From NCBI GenBank assembly GCA_030015575.1, contig CM057340.1, forward strand, positions 748,285,632-748,349,631: a stretch of DNA of 64,000 nucleotides, given 5' to 3'. This document shows, in pieces, positions 33,895 to 44,712 of the stretch. The notes under the pieces were generated by a model, which did not search any database, had not been told where the DNA came from, and saw nothing but the letters and a program-made list of their open reading frames with translations. The position numbers and the translations under genes are program-made. The stretch's first letter is position 1. Every line of letters starts with the position of its first letter. This DNA is from Agapanthus africanus (taxonomy: Eukaryota > Streptophyta > Magnoliopsida > Asparagales > Amaryllidaceae).

Positions 33895-35239
33895 TGATTG
33901 ATCTCAAAAACTATCTATTAACCGCAATCAAGAACGGCGTCGCATGAAGCTAGCCGGTGAGTACGGGTCGGTCCACAGGGATGTTGTGAATCTCCGATTC
34001 GTTCTTACGAGTTAATTCCGAAGGGTGTTCGGAGTTGTTATTAAATCTAAAAATCTAATTATTCTATACTAATTATCTAGATCTACTCTTGCTAGGGTTA
34101 GGTTTAGGGATGGTTTGGAAATGCAATTAAATCTCAACGCTTTCTATACCCGAATGAAGATCTGTGAGGAGTTATGGTAATTACCAATAAAGGGGATTAG
34201 ATCCATTCGGGAAGGTGTTCCTTCCTCTAGGTTCTTGTCCTTCCTTTAGAGATCCTTACCCTAACCTCCATGGAAAACGCGCGCAACCGGTCCTTTACAC
34301 TACGGTGTCATCGTTACCTCGAGGGGTAGGATGCCGTAGGGCACGGTGTGTGCGCGTATGCATGGAGTCCTATTGTAAATATTTGGTGGGTAAGAAAGGG
34401 ATGAGAGATCTCATCTCTCAAAATCCTTCCCCAAAGCTAAACCCTAAACAAGTTCTTAGGGCATGGAATTAAATCTACCTAGGGCAAAGAATTGAAATCT
34501 AAACTAGAGCAAGGAATTAAATCTACTTACAGATGCTCTCTCCAATCATCAACGCAGGTTTGTCAGATCTGAATTCATGAGTTGAAAAGAAAACACCGAT
34601 GCTCTCCATAAAGAGATCTGAATTTATTATTTAAAAGGAGGCATAAAAAATTACAAGGATTAGAGTTCCTATTTATAAAGAATAGGAAACCCTAGGTTAC
34701 ATTTGTTTCGCATGTCTGAAATTACAAAAATAGCCCTTAGGAAATCTTTCCATAGCCGCCAAGACGTTTTGGTAAAATTTTCTCTGAGTGATGGCTTCAA
34801 ACGGCCGCGGAACCGCGGCATTGGCGCGCTTGGGCCGCGGTTCCGCGGCCCAATGGTGAGATCTCCTGATAATTTTTCTGGGATTTCTTTAGGTTTCTTT
34901 GGGCTCTTTATTTCTTTAGTCTTTTCTTCATTTGGGCTTCCACAGTGATTCCAGATCTTCAGTGAACACTTTGCAATGGATTTTTTAACCGTTTTCCTTG
35001 ACAATTTGGATCTTGCGTTGCTTTGTTGATGGTGAACTGTTCTTCTTCTAGGCTTTACTAAGATCTTCCTATTTGTTGGTCAAAAATCCTTCTTTTGTGT
35101 CGTATTTTGTGTTTTTCACTGTTTTTGCTCCAAGAACCTTTAACCTGTAATATGTAGCAGACATGCGTCAAAAGCACCTGTTTATTTATAAAAAGAATAA
35201 GAATGGAGAATATAATAATGCAATATTCTGGTGTGAACA
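33895..35239. repeat. Solo LTR of a further, unidentified family
   Basis: TGATTGATCTC at 33895 to GTGTGAACA at 35239 is 1345 bp, flanked by the perfect 5-bp duplication GCGGC (33890-33894 and 35240-35244). The orientation is unclear: TATA-like TTTATAAAG is at 34672-34680 on plus, but the minus strand starts with TGTT. A GC-rich inverted repeat (GGCCGCGGAACCGCGG to CCGCGGTTCCGCGGCC) lies at about 34803-34853. No coding region is seen. Confidence 0.85.
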
Positions 35240-35829
35240 GCGGCCACGTGCAGGGCACACGATCCGCTGGTGCCCAACGCGCTCGCGCACATGACCCGCT
35301 GGCTCCCAGCGCCCACGCACCTGGCACGTGACCTGCTGGCGCCCAGCGCCCATGCGCCACGCACGTGACCCGTTGGCTTCCAGCGGTCACGTGTTGTCTC
35401 ACGCGTCCTTAGGACGCTCCTTACTCCTCTTTTTCCCACATGCTCCACACTAAAAATACATCCCCCTTTAGAAATTTTTTTCTTACGAGGCGCTGCTCCG
35501 CATCCCGTAAAGGGGATGCTAGCCCCTTGTCCCCCAACCCGCTATCCGGATAGCGGGACCCCCGTAAAATCTGCAAGGCCCCCGATACGTCCAAAACACA
35601 ATATACGCACACTGCATATTAAGTTGGCATGACTAGTTTGACCCGTCAATTGGAGGTTCCCTTACTTCAAAGGCGATGGGTAATTAACGACAGTTTAGTC
35701 CGCGATTGCCGGAGATTCGGATCCCCACAATCAATAAACCCCGGTCAACCCCAGATAGGGAAAATCTGTAACGTGCCTGACAAGCGACGTGTATTCCTAT
35801 CTCAATAGGCTGACGAAAAACACTATACA

Positions 35830-36080
35830 ACCCTACTCCCCCTTACGTGAGTTTACGCTCACATGAAGGGGAAGCTCCCACCCTCTCTTAAAAATATAAT
35901 AATAACAATAAACAAAAAAATGAATAAAAAAACAAAATAAAATCAAAATCAAAATTAAATTAAATTAAATTAAATTAAAAAAATGTGTTTGTTTGAAGAA
36001 AAAAATCTTTTGTCACAAATAGAATAAATAAAAAATATTAAATGAACATACCCCTATGAGTTTTTTTTGATAAATACCAA
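35830..36080. other. AT-rich spacer between elements A and B
   Basis: No gene is seen. An inverted pair (CCCCCTTACGTGAG to CTCACATGAAGGGG) lies at about 35839-35874, and an (AAATT)n tract at about 35954-35985. It may be the target DNA between the two elements or the remains of B's LTR. Confidence 0.5.
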
Positions 36081-36323
36081 CACCTCATATTAAGTTCGCA
36101 TGACCAGTTTGACCCGTCAATCAGAGATTCTTTCGCTCCAAAAGTGATGGGTAATTAATGACGTTTTAGTCCGCGGTTGTCAAATATTAGGATCCCCACA
36201 ATCAATAAACCCTAGCTTACCCTAGGCAGGGGGAATCTGTACGATGCCTGACAAGCGGCACGCATTCCTATCTCAATAGGGTGACGAAAAACCCTTTACA
36301 GATTCTTGCACGCCTGGAGGGAC
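36081..36323 (+). repeat. Truncated 5' LTR end and PBS of element B
   Basis: Homology with A's LTR starts near CATATTAAGTTCGCATGACC and ends CCTTTACA at 36300. GATTCTTGCACGCCTGGAGG follows from 36301, the primer-site block seen in A and C with changes. Confidence 0.8.
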
Positions 36324-36457
36324 TTTTTCTCTCCTCCTATATTTCGGGTTAAACATTCATGCGAACTCAATCAACATATACATCGATTTCCTGTACTGAA
36401 ATCATACTTATTTTTGCAGGTTAACAGCTCTCAATTGCAATCTCGAACTCAGCAACC

Positions 36458-38880
36458 ATGTGTCCCAAGACGATCTTCATTTCTGACGCAACTCTGGTGA
36501 CCTATGTGGTCAAGACAAACGCACACGTGATCCTCCCGGCGAGTCTCATGAGGCAGTAGGAGGAGCCTCCACACCAATTTGGTTCTGTCATCATCTACCC
36601 CGCTGGAAGTGCTCATATGGTGGAGACCCCGGCAAACCAAGTGGCCAAACCGACCTCAAGGGGCCGGATGTCGAATGTGGTGATCGCAAGGGCACGACAA
36701 ATCAAGCACAAGTCGGTGTTTGAACGGATTTCTGTGGATCCAACTGGGGGCAAAGCTGCCAAAACAAAAGAAGTCGCCAGACGTCGCGGGAAAGCTTAGG
36801 TGATGCATTCGACGGACGTGCGAGCAGATGTCTTCTTAAGGCTCCCCATCACTCGGCCTACGGCGGGTTCCCAAAGAGCAGAAACCCGCAATGTGCTCAA
36901 ATCAGAAAAGCTGAGGCAAAAGCGGCTTAGATATAGGGCCAACAAAAGGGCCAGGGCTCCGGCCAAGTTAAATTTTGTGAAGTTCCAAGACCCGGACTAC
37001 TCCGCGACCACAGCCGTGTCAGCCGTGAAAACCCGCAATTCTTTTGAATGCTTAAAGTGGGTCTAGAAGAATGCGATGTTTGCCAAAATTACGAAGGCCG
37101 CAATTCAAAGTGTACTACGAAGAGATATGTCCACGCTCCGGCACAAAAGACATGACACCTTCTCTTCAGAAGTCTACCAAGCACTTCGTGCAGCGTGAAA
37201 GCAGCGGGGCAAAACCAGAAAAGAGGCGCCAGTGCCTCTCAAGGACCCATCTAGGCTAATCGTCTTCAGTTGCTTGTCTTTTCCTAAAGAGGAAGGGCCA
37301 CAACGGCGGTTCGAGAAATCAGCCGCCAAACATAAAGAGATGGCTGGATATGTGATCCACACTGTCTGCATGGCGGGAACATGCTGCAAGAGCAAGGATG
37401 GGGCCACCACATCCCAAGCCCAATTTGACTTGAATGTGGCCGCCACTTCCTAAGTTCAATCTCCTCCGCAGGATAATGAAAACCCCCTCGATAAGGCCGA
37501 TAAGCTGAAGGAACCCTTTGTCCATTTGGAATCAAGCTCAGACAACGAAGAAGAGCCGACTTTCCATCCCAGGATTGCAGAACAGGAGCTCCTCCAAAAG
37601 TTCCGAAAATAGCTCAGAAGTACAGACAAGGAGATGGCCAAACTTTACTCTAAAATTGATGACTTGACGAATGTCGTGATGCAGCTCACGACTCAGGTTA
37701 CCCGGATGCCCTCCAATCAAGCGCAAGTTTCTACTCATGAGTCAGGTGACAATGACCTGAAGCAGCCAACGCCTGCCCCTTTAGGTCCAACTATGGGCGA
37801 GACACATGAAAACCAGCCGCATTCCGCTTTCGGGGACGCCTTGGCCCCAGATGGCACCATTCCATTAATGCAAGAGCGGATAATGGATTTGGTCGCCAAC
37901 AAAATCAAAATATTGGTAGCTGAAACCGAAGCGCAAAAAGATGTCAGCAGTAGCGGGAGACCATATCCTGCTAGGTATGATCCGATAGAGTTTCCTAGTG
38001 GTTATATCATCCCCAAATTCGGAAGATTCGATGGGACAAGAAATGCGAATCAACATAGTGCCCACTTTAAAACCTCATGCGAGAATACTGGGGGCAATGA
38101 CGCGCTTCTCCTCCACCAGTTCGTTAATAGCTTAACCGATATCGCTTTCGACTGGTACGCGAGCATACCGGATGGCTCCGTTAACACTTTCGTTCAAATA
38201 GAATCTCTGTTTCGGCAAAAGTTCATGAGTGTCAGCGATAAGATCACCATTACCGACCTCGTAAGGACAAGCCAAAGAACAACGAAAGCAGCACGGATTT
38301 TATAACCTGATGGCGCAATCTCTCCGTCAAATGTGAGCCACCGTTGAAACATGACCAATCTTTCAACCTCCTCATCGGAAATCTCGACACCTGAATGAAA
38401 CCTTTTCTATGCACCGTGGGTCTCCAGATATTTCAAGAGTTGACCAAGAAAGTTCAAATGTTGGAGCGCTCAAAGTCGGAATCTTTCTCGGATTCCCAAA
38501 GTAACAATAAATTCTGGAGAAACCGAAAGAACGATAATAGCAATGGCGGAAATTCCGACGATGCTGAATCTTTTAACTCGTTGGCTGACCGAAATATGCG
38601 AGGGACAAGCGGGCCCAATGTCAACCAACCTCGGAAGCCATTGTTGGAAGGGGGAGGAGAATCGCTTCTCAAAGAGAAGCTGGCTAGGGTCTATTCTTTT
38701 AAAAGGGACAAAGTCCACAAGATATTCAAAGACGTCCTAAGAAACGGTCTACTATTGCTAGAATCAAAAAGACCGCAAGAAACAAATGTGACCAACGATC
38801 CCAAATATTGCCCCTATCACAGAGTGATAGGTCATGCTATTGAAGACTGCTTTGTCTTTAAAGTTTGAGTTGAAAAACAA
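36458..38880 (+). pseudogene. Gag of element B, main copy
   Basis: The ATG at 36458 corresponds to A's 28186. The N-terminal part has HKSVFERISVDP (about 36710), a counterpart of the SVFDRL phrases of element C, and QKRLRYRANKRARAPA (about 36920). A linker with VIHTVCM is at about 37355. The long frame 37634-38305 holds the helix IDDLTNVVMQLTTQV and the capsid-like core GRPYPARYDPIEF, FVNSLTDIAFDWY and LFRQKFMS. The frame 38395-38868 ends with a complete YCPYHRVIGHAIEDC motif. Breaks are at 36561, 36798, 37065, 37452, 37612 and about 38290-38395. B preserves the core better than A. Confidence 0.85.
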
Positions 38881-39059
38881 TACAAGGTAGGAAAGATAGA
38901 ATAGTCTAAAAGCGTGTTAGCAAACAATCAAGCTACGACCGCCAATTTCATACAAACAAAGACCAAAACCCTTAGGGAATCTGCTTCTCTCAGTCATCTG
39001 CCATTCTCTGAAAGGAACGGACCAAGGCAACAAGCCAAAAGTCTAACGAGCAATATTAC

Positions 39060-39932
39060 CAATAAAGAAGCGGTAGACGGGTACACAACCCACACGGTCC
39101 TCCTATATCTCATACCCATGACAATGACGTGGTTATTGCTACCCAACACTGGCTTGGTCTAGATGATGATGAGGCCGCTCATGCCATTAAGCCAAAGGAT
39201 CTCGTGTTTCCTACGGAATCGAGCTCAAGCAGTAATGATGACCCGGTTATCATATCCGGAACTATAGAGCAAGCGTTATTCCAATAGCTTCAAAAGCAGC
39301 TTCATGACAGGAACGAGAAGTTGGCCAAGATCCATTTCAAAGTCGACGAGCTGGCAAACATCGTGATAGATCTCACAACCCAAGTCGCCCGATTGCAATT
39401 ACAGCAAAATCAAAATTTGGTTCATGAGCCAGGGATTGATATCCTGAAACAGCCAACCGATACTCCCTCCAGCCTAAGAGCGGAACACCTTTGTGAAAAA
39501 CGATTGCGATCAGCTTCTAGTCCTTCTGATACGTACACTGAACGGGGTAAGCGGAAAGAAGGCAAACCAAAGACTAATCGGCCTCAACGACCAGCATCAG
39601 GAAAGGCGCCGACTCTAATGGAGAGAAAGAAGAAGGTATGCTCCTTCAGGAGGGACGAAGTCCGCAAAATATTCAAGGACGTCTTGAACAACGGTCTGCA
39701 ACTGCCTATTCCAAAGAGGCCATATGAAATGAACATGATCGAAAATCCCATATACTGCCCATATCATAGGATGGTGTGTCATACCATCGAAAACTGCCAT
39801 GTTTTCAAAGATTGGGTAGAGAACCAATATAAGGTTGGGAAAAACCTACCGTCCTCGGATGTACCGGCAAACCACCAAGTTACGGTCATTAACTCAGCCC
39901 CACCAAGATCAAAGTTCGAGAGGCTTGGATAA
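39060..39932 (+). pseudogene. Second, capsid-less gag module of element B
   Basis: After GYTTHTVL (about 39078) the frame 39321-39932 repeats the helix motif (VDELANIVIDLTTQVARL) and then passes directly to RRDEVRKIFKDVLNNGL and YCPYHRMVCHTIENC, omitting the GRPYP...FDWY capsid core. It looks like an in-line duplicate of the gag module with the core deleted. In element C a second Zn-like motif stands in the same relative place, and A keeps only the repeated HTVYM phrase. Confidence 0.75.
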
Positions 39933-42222
39933 GCAAACACCCATGACCACCACGATGTAAAACTGGGAACAGTTGACCCCTAAGTTGTTAAAATGCGAGT
40001 GTAAAAAAAATTATATATATATATATATATATAAAGAAAATAAAGCCGAAATGATAGGGCAATCATGATCTTCGCGATAAAAAAAGCTGAAATGATAGGG
40101 AAATCGCGGTAAAAAATGTGTATATAAATAAATATTTCAAACCCCTCCATAGGCGAGTGATGAGTCGCTCCTAAAACCGTACATCAATGTTAGCGATGCA
40201 GTCACCAACAAAATTTCAAATCCCCGAATATCCCAACGGCGAATGATGAGTCGCTCCTGGTACCATTCCAGTGTTAGTGATGCAGACGCTAAGAAAATTC
40301 CAAATCCTCAAAATTCTCCGAACCCTATGGCCAGTCCCCAAATTGACTACCGTATACAATTCACGGGCATAAACAAGCTAAATCACACATATGCCCCACC
40401 GCAATCACCAGCCCCACGGCCGGTCTCCGCCCTTGGAATTATGCTCCATTTGAGAAGATCCACTCATGTGTCCTCGCGATACATGAGGACAACAAAGTTT
40501 GTGAGATCATCTCGACGCGTAAGAAAACACCTTCATGGGATCCTTATGACTCATAAGGGAAAAACACACTTGGGGGTTCTCACGACTCCTAAAGAGAAAA
40601 TACACCTACGAGATTCTTTCGACTCATAGGGAGAAAATGCTTTTATCAGACCCTTACGGCTCATAAAATTGAAAATTCTTAGGTGATAGGGACCTAAACC
40701 TGTCTCCTTAGCCATCGCTCCCCAACACGCAAAGTCAAATGATGAATTGCTCCTGTCACCTGTGCTACAGTGTTAGCAACGTTGATGCCGACCCCAACCC
40801 TAAAATTCTAAACTTTCGATCCAATAGACCCCTAAGTCGTTAAACTGGGAACGTATGACCTCTAAGTCATTAAACTGGGAACAGATGACCCATATGTCGT
40901 TAAATTAGGAACGAGAGAAATTCTTTCATGGCAAATGATGATTCGCTCCTGGTACCATATTCCAGTGTAGCGATGCTGATGCCAACCCAAATCCCAAGTT
41001 CTCCACGGCAAATAATGATTCGCTCCTGGTACCATATTCCAGTGTAGCGATACTGACGCCAAACAAAAACCCAAATTCTAAGTCCCAGGCTCATAAGCCC
41101 CGCTGGATGGATAAGAAACTCCCAAATCAAATCAAATCATCAAGTCAACCAACGACCTCCCCATCAGAATCAAGTTTTGCCTCTGAGTTAAGTCAACCAA
41201 CAATCTCTGCGTCGGAACTATACTCCGCCTTAGAATGTTTTCCCCTGCATCGAAATTACGCTTCGTCTCAGGATATATTTGCCCCGTGTCGGAATCATGC
41301 TTCGCTTCGGAGTCGCTACCTTCCCTGTCAAAGTTATGCTTCGCCTTGGAATCAACCTCTGCATCAGAACTTTGTTTCGTTCAGAATGTATATCTCTGCA
41401 TCGGAATTATGCTTCATCTCAGAATATACCCCGCGTCGGGATCATACTTCGCCTCGGAGTATCTACCTTCGCTGTCGAAATTATGCTTCGCCTTGAAATC
41501 AAACTCTGCGTCGGAATCATGCTTCGTCTCAGAATGTGTTCCATGTCGGAATCATGGTTCGCCTTGGAGTATCTACCTTCCATGTCAGAATTATGCTTCA
41601 TCTTGGAATCAAGCTCTGCGTCGGAATCATATTTCGTCTCAGAATACATCCCGTGTCGGAATCATGCTTCGCCTCGGAGTATCTATCTTCCATGTCGGAA
41701 TTATGCTTCGCCTCGGAATCAACCTTTACATCGGAATTATGTTTCGTTCAGAATGTTTACCTCTATGTTGGAATTATGTTTCGTCTCAGGATATACCCGT
41801 CTCGCGTCGGAATTATACTTCGCCCCGGAACCCTGCGTCAAAACTATGCTTCGTCTCAGAACATATCATCCCCCTAGAATTATGCTCCGCTCTTTGAAAT
41901 GATACTCCAACTCTGGAATTATGCTCCTGAAATTATGCTCCATTTCTCAGAATGATACGCCGACCCTGGAATTATGCTCCCCGGAATGATGCTCCGATCT
42001 CGAAATTATACTCCTGGAATTATGCTCCGTACATCGGAATTATGCCCCGCACATCGGAAAAATGCTCCGATCCCCTGGAATTATGTTCCACATATCGGAA
42101 TGATACTTCGACCCCCCGGAATTATGCTCCCGGAATGATGCTCCACCTCAAAATCAAACTTCCTACGGAACAAGATCCATCAATTTCATGCACATAACCC
42201 ATATATGCGGTGTGCATTTATT
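39933..42222 (+). repeat. 3' untranslated repeat region of element B
   Basis: There is no gene here. It holds a (TA)n tract at about 40011-40033, GCCGAAATGATAGGG motifs (40040-40100), TCGCTCCTGGTACC modules, the decayed hairpin cassette (40490-40740), CCTAAGTCGTTAAACTGGGAA phrases (40830-40910), and the long GGAATYATGCTTCG array (41160-42150). The order is the same as in A. Confidence 0.8.
41190..41880 (+). repeat. 36-bp tandem array with three-unit higher-order periodicity
   Basis: About 16 units of roughly 31-40 bp begin TCGGAATYATGCTTCG. Three types follow each other: one with GGAGTATCTACCTTC, one with GGAATCAACCTCTG, and one with AGAATGT or AGAATAC. The triplets are visible at about 41445-41545, 41560-41660 and 41670-41770. 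Confidence 0.8.
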
Positions 42223-42236
42223 GATAGAGCGCACTT

Positions 42237-43268
42237 TGTTGGGATATAAAATTACACCCAGGTTGACCAAGTCAAAATCAACTTCAAGTCAAGTGGGCCC
42301 ATGCCTAAGTCGAGCCCAAACATGAAGAGGCCGGCCCCCCTATGCCAAGAAGAAAATTGTGTAATAAATAATTTTAATGTAATCTTTTTTATGAATAAAT
42401 GTAAGGAAAATAGGTATAAAGCCAAGTTTTTTTAAAGCTCATAGTTTATGTGCAAAAGAAAGAAAGTACATGGCATGATAAAGATACATGTGCCATTTTG
42501 AAAAGCCTAAGGGGTCATATGTATAATGTAAAACCTGTATAAGATGTCATGATAAATGATAATAAACAATATTCTTTCCATATCAATATAGGGTTTTGTG
42601 CTTCCTTCTTCAAGATTCAAAACCTCCTTCTTATTTCTTTTTTTAAATTAAATAAAAAGTTTAATTCTTATTTTCTCAAAAAGAAATAGTTTTCCACCAT
42701 AAAACCATTAAAAAGGAGTCCAAATATCTCATCAAATCCATAGAAGGGGGATTTTAAATCTTACCACCCTTCTCCAAAATCTAAAAAAAGAGGAGGAGGA
42801 AGAAGACCCGTCTCTAAAAATACTTCACCTTGGGATGGATCCAAGGCTCAAAGAGAAGAAAAATGTCTCTTCTCATCACCCAAGACATGGATCTTGATGC
42901 TTCAAGAGACCCCTTTTTTGTTTTCCTTTCAAATAAAATTCTTTTAGGAGTTTAACTCCAAAATAAAATCGTTTGGGAGTTTAACTCTAAATAAAAATAT
43001 CTTGGGAGTTTAACTCCAACAAAATTCTTTTCGAGTTTAACTCCATTTAAAATACTTTTAGGAGTTTAACTCCAAAATACAATCTTTTGGGAGTTTAACT
43101 CCAAAATACAATCTTTTGGGAGTTTAACTCCAAATAAAATTAATTTGGGAGTTCAACTTCAAATAAAATTGAACTCCATATAAAATGTTTGGGAGTTCAA
43201 CTCCATATTTCAGAATGTTTTGGAGTTTAACTCCATAATAATAAAAATTCTTTTGGAAGTTTAACTCC
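42237..43268 (+). repeat. 3' LTR of element B, interrupted
   Basis: It starts TGTTGGGATATAAAATTACACC, matching A's 32978. It contains the GGAGTTTAACTCC array (about 42945-43268, ten to eleven units of about 30 bp). It is cut at 43268 by a C-type LTR, and the rest of this LTR is not recognised to the right. Confidence 0.82.
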
Positions 43269-44712
43269 TGTTTACTGCCGAAAGACCGGACCGAGACGTT
43301 GGGACGTCTCGCCTAAATTTGGAGGCAGATGCTATTTGGACTTCTCCATCCACCTCTCCGAAGATACCATGATGATTTATGATACCATATATCGGAGGTT
43401 TGGACAGACGCGGCCATTGTAGCAGACTTTATCAGATCCCCCTCATTTGTGAGGGTTGTTTGATTGTGAGGACGCTCTTCCCTGTATGCGCAAACCCCTG
43501 TAGTTAATTATGTTATCATATTGTGATAACCAATTTCTCTTTCTCCGGTGGTTCACTTCGTGTCGTATTGTGTTTGTTTTATTTTAGGTTGCCTGTGGAT
43601 TGTATATGGAGACCAGTTTATGTCGTCGCCCGTAGGGCGCGGATTAGTCCCAATCCGTATATTTTAGATTTGGGTTTGGGTCAAGGATTTGCTTGACGGG
43701 GTCTACGTTGGTAATTTGGTTTGCCAACGGGAATGCACTTAGGGCACAGATCTCATATAAATGAGATCCATCAGTTCACAGGATATTTTGATTTTCTAAG
43801 AATCGTTAGTCATATTTGATACTAAGATTAACTTAGAAACAAATGAGCATATGGGCTCAATTATTTTAGTTTAAGGACATCACAGTCCAACATTCCCTGT
43901 TTGGGACGAATGTTAGTTTAAAGACGTTTCGGTCCATTATCCCCGTATTTGGGGCGAATGTCTAGTTTAGGGACATCTCGGTCCATTATCGCCATGTTTG
44001 GGGCGAATATTAGTTTAAGGACATCTCGGTCAAACATTCATCTTCCACGCACGTGTATTTGTTACGTGGCGGAGTGAACGATGGTGACATGGAATGCGCC
44101 CAATCTGGAGCGTGATTCGATTTGAGGTGTGCATGTCAATTTAGAAGTGCATCAATTTGGGATGTATCATTTCCTGACTTGATGAAATTTTACAGTAAGT
44201 TAGGAAGAGAAAGGAGTTTTTGGTTGTCGGGACCCACCACCTCTCTGAAGACGTTGAGCAATTACAATGACATATCCCGTATTTGAGAGAGAAAATAGTG
44301 GTGGACCTAAGAATCGTTAGTCATATTTGAGACTAAGATTACCTTAGGAGATATGGGATGAAGATCATTAGTCATGTTTGTGACTAAAATCAGTTTGGAT
44401 ATCATGAATATAATCTTAGCCAATTTAGGCTAAGATTGGGTTTCTGTAATACCCAGCAGTGCAAAACACTTAGTTGCATATAGCGCTCACGTGTTTTTCA
44501 TGTGAGACGCTATAATAGTGCTAAGCACTAATTTTTCTCTGGCACTCATATGTGTTTCATGTCAGGCGTTGAGCATCTTGGCGCTCACGTGTGTTTCACG
44601 TGAAGCGCTAAGTTCTTTGGAGATTTAATCTCTATTGATATTTTTAGAGAACTTAAATCTCTGTAAATGGTATTTTGACCATTAACGATCACCAAGATCA
44701 CTATTGTAACAA
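43269..44712 (-). repeat. C-type LTR (solo or partial), diverged
   Basis: The left end TGTTTACTGCCGAAA and the following 1 kb align with 25102-26150. Later parts keep the AGCGCT and CACGTG style (44480-44620). The left boundary is firm. The right end is proposed at GTAACA (44712), because the next bases AACTC resemble AACTCC at the left, but the duplication is off by one and the terminal GGGGGAAACA is missing. Confidence 0.65.

Larger units (their letters stand above)
27642..35829 (+). mobile_element. Element A: gag-only Ty3/gypsy-like retroelement
   Basis: The order is remnant of 5' LTR (27642-28028, the rest left of element C and off the window), PBS, gag (28186-30871), about 2 kb of repeat modules, PPT (32966-32977) and 3' LTR (32978-35829, containing a solo LTR). 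No pol is visible. It shares PBS, gag architecture and several 3' modules with element C but has its own LTR family. Confidence 0.82.
32978..35829 (+). repeat. 3' LTR of element A, with a solo LTR inside
   Basis: TG at 32978 to CA at 35829 gives 2852 bp, or about 1.5 kb after removing the 1345 bp insert and its duplication. TATATAAG at 33276-33283 is the probable promoter. The GGAGTTTAACTCC array lies at 33640-33815. The end matches 28028 and 36300. Confidence 0.85.
36081..43268 (+). mobile_element. Element B: gag-only retroelement, sister of A
   Basis: A 5'-truncated LTR end (36081-36300) is followed by a PBS, a gag with a duplicated C-terminal module (36458-39932), repeat modules in the same order as in A, a PPT-like GATAGAGCGCACTT (42223-42236) and a 3' LTR interrupted at 43268 by a C-type LTR. 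No pol is present. Confidence 0.8.

Noticed and set aside
33895..35239. Host gene or MITE in the 3' LTR of element A
   Set aside because: TG...CA ends and a perfect 5-bp duplication fit a solo LTR better. No terminal inverted repeat of MITE type and no coding region are seen.
41235..41902. Long overlapping open frames in all forward frames across the 36-bp array (also 32290-32880)
   Set aside because: The repeat unit lacks stop codons, so every frame stays open. The translations are repetitive, have no domain, and the frames overlap each other.
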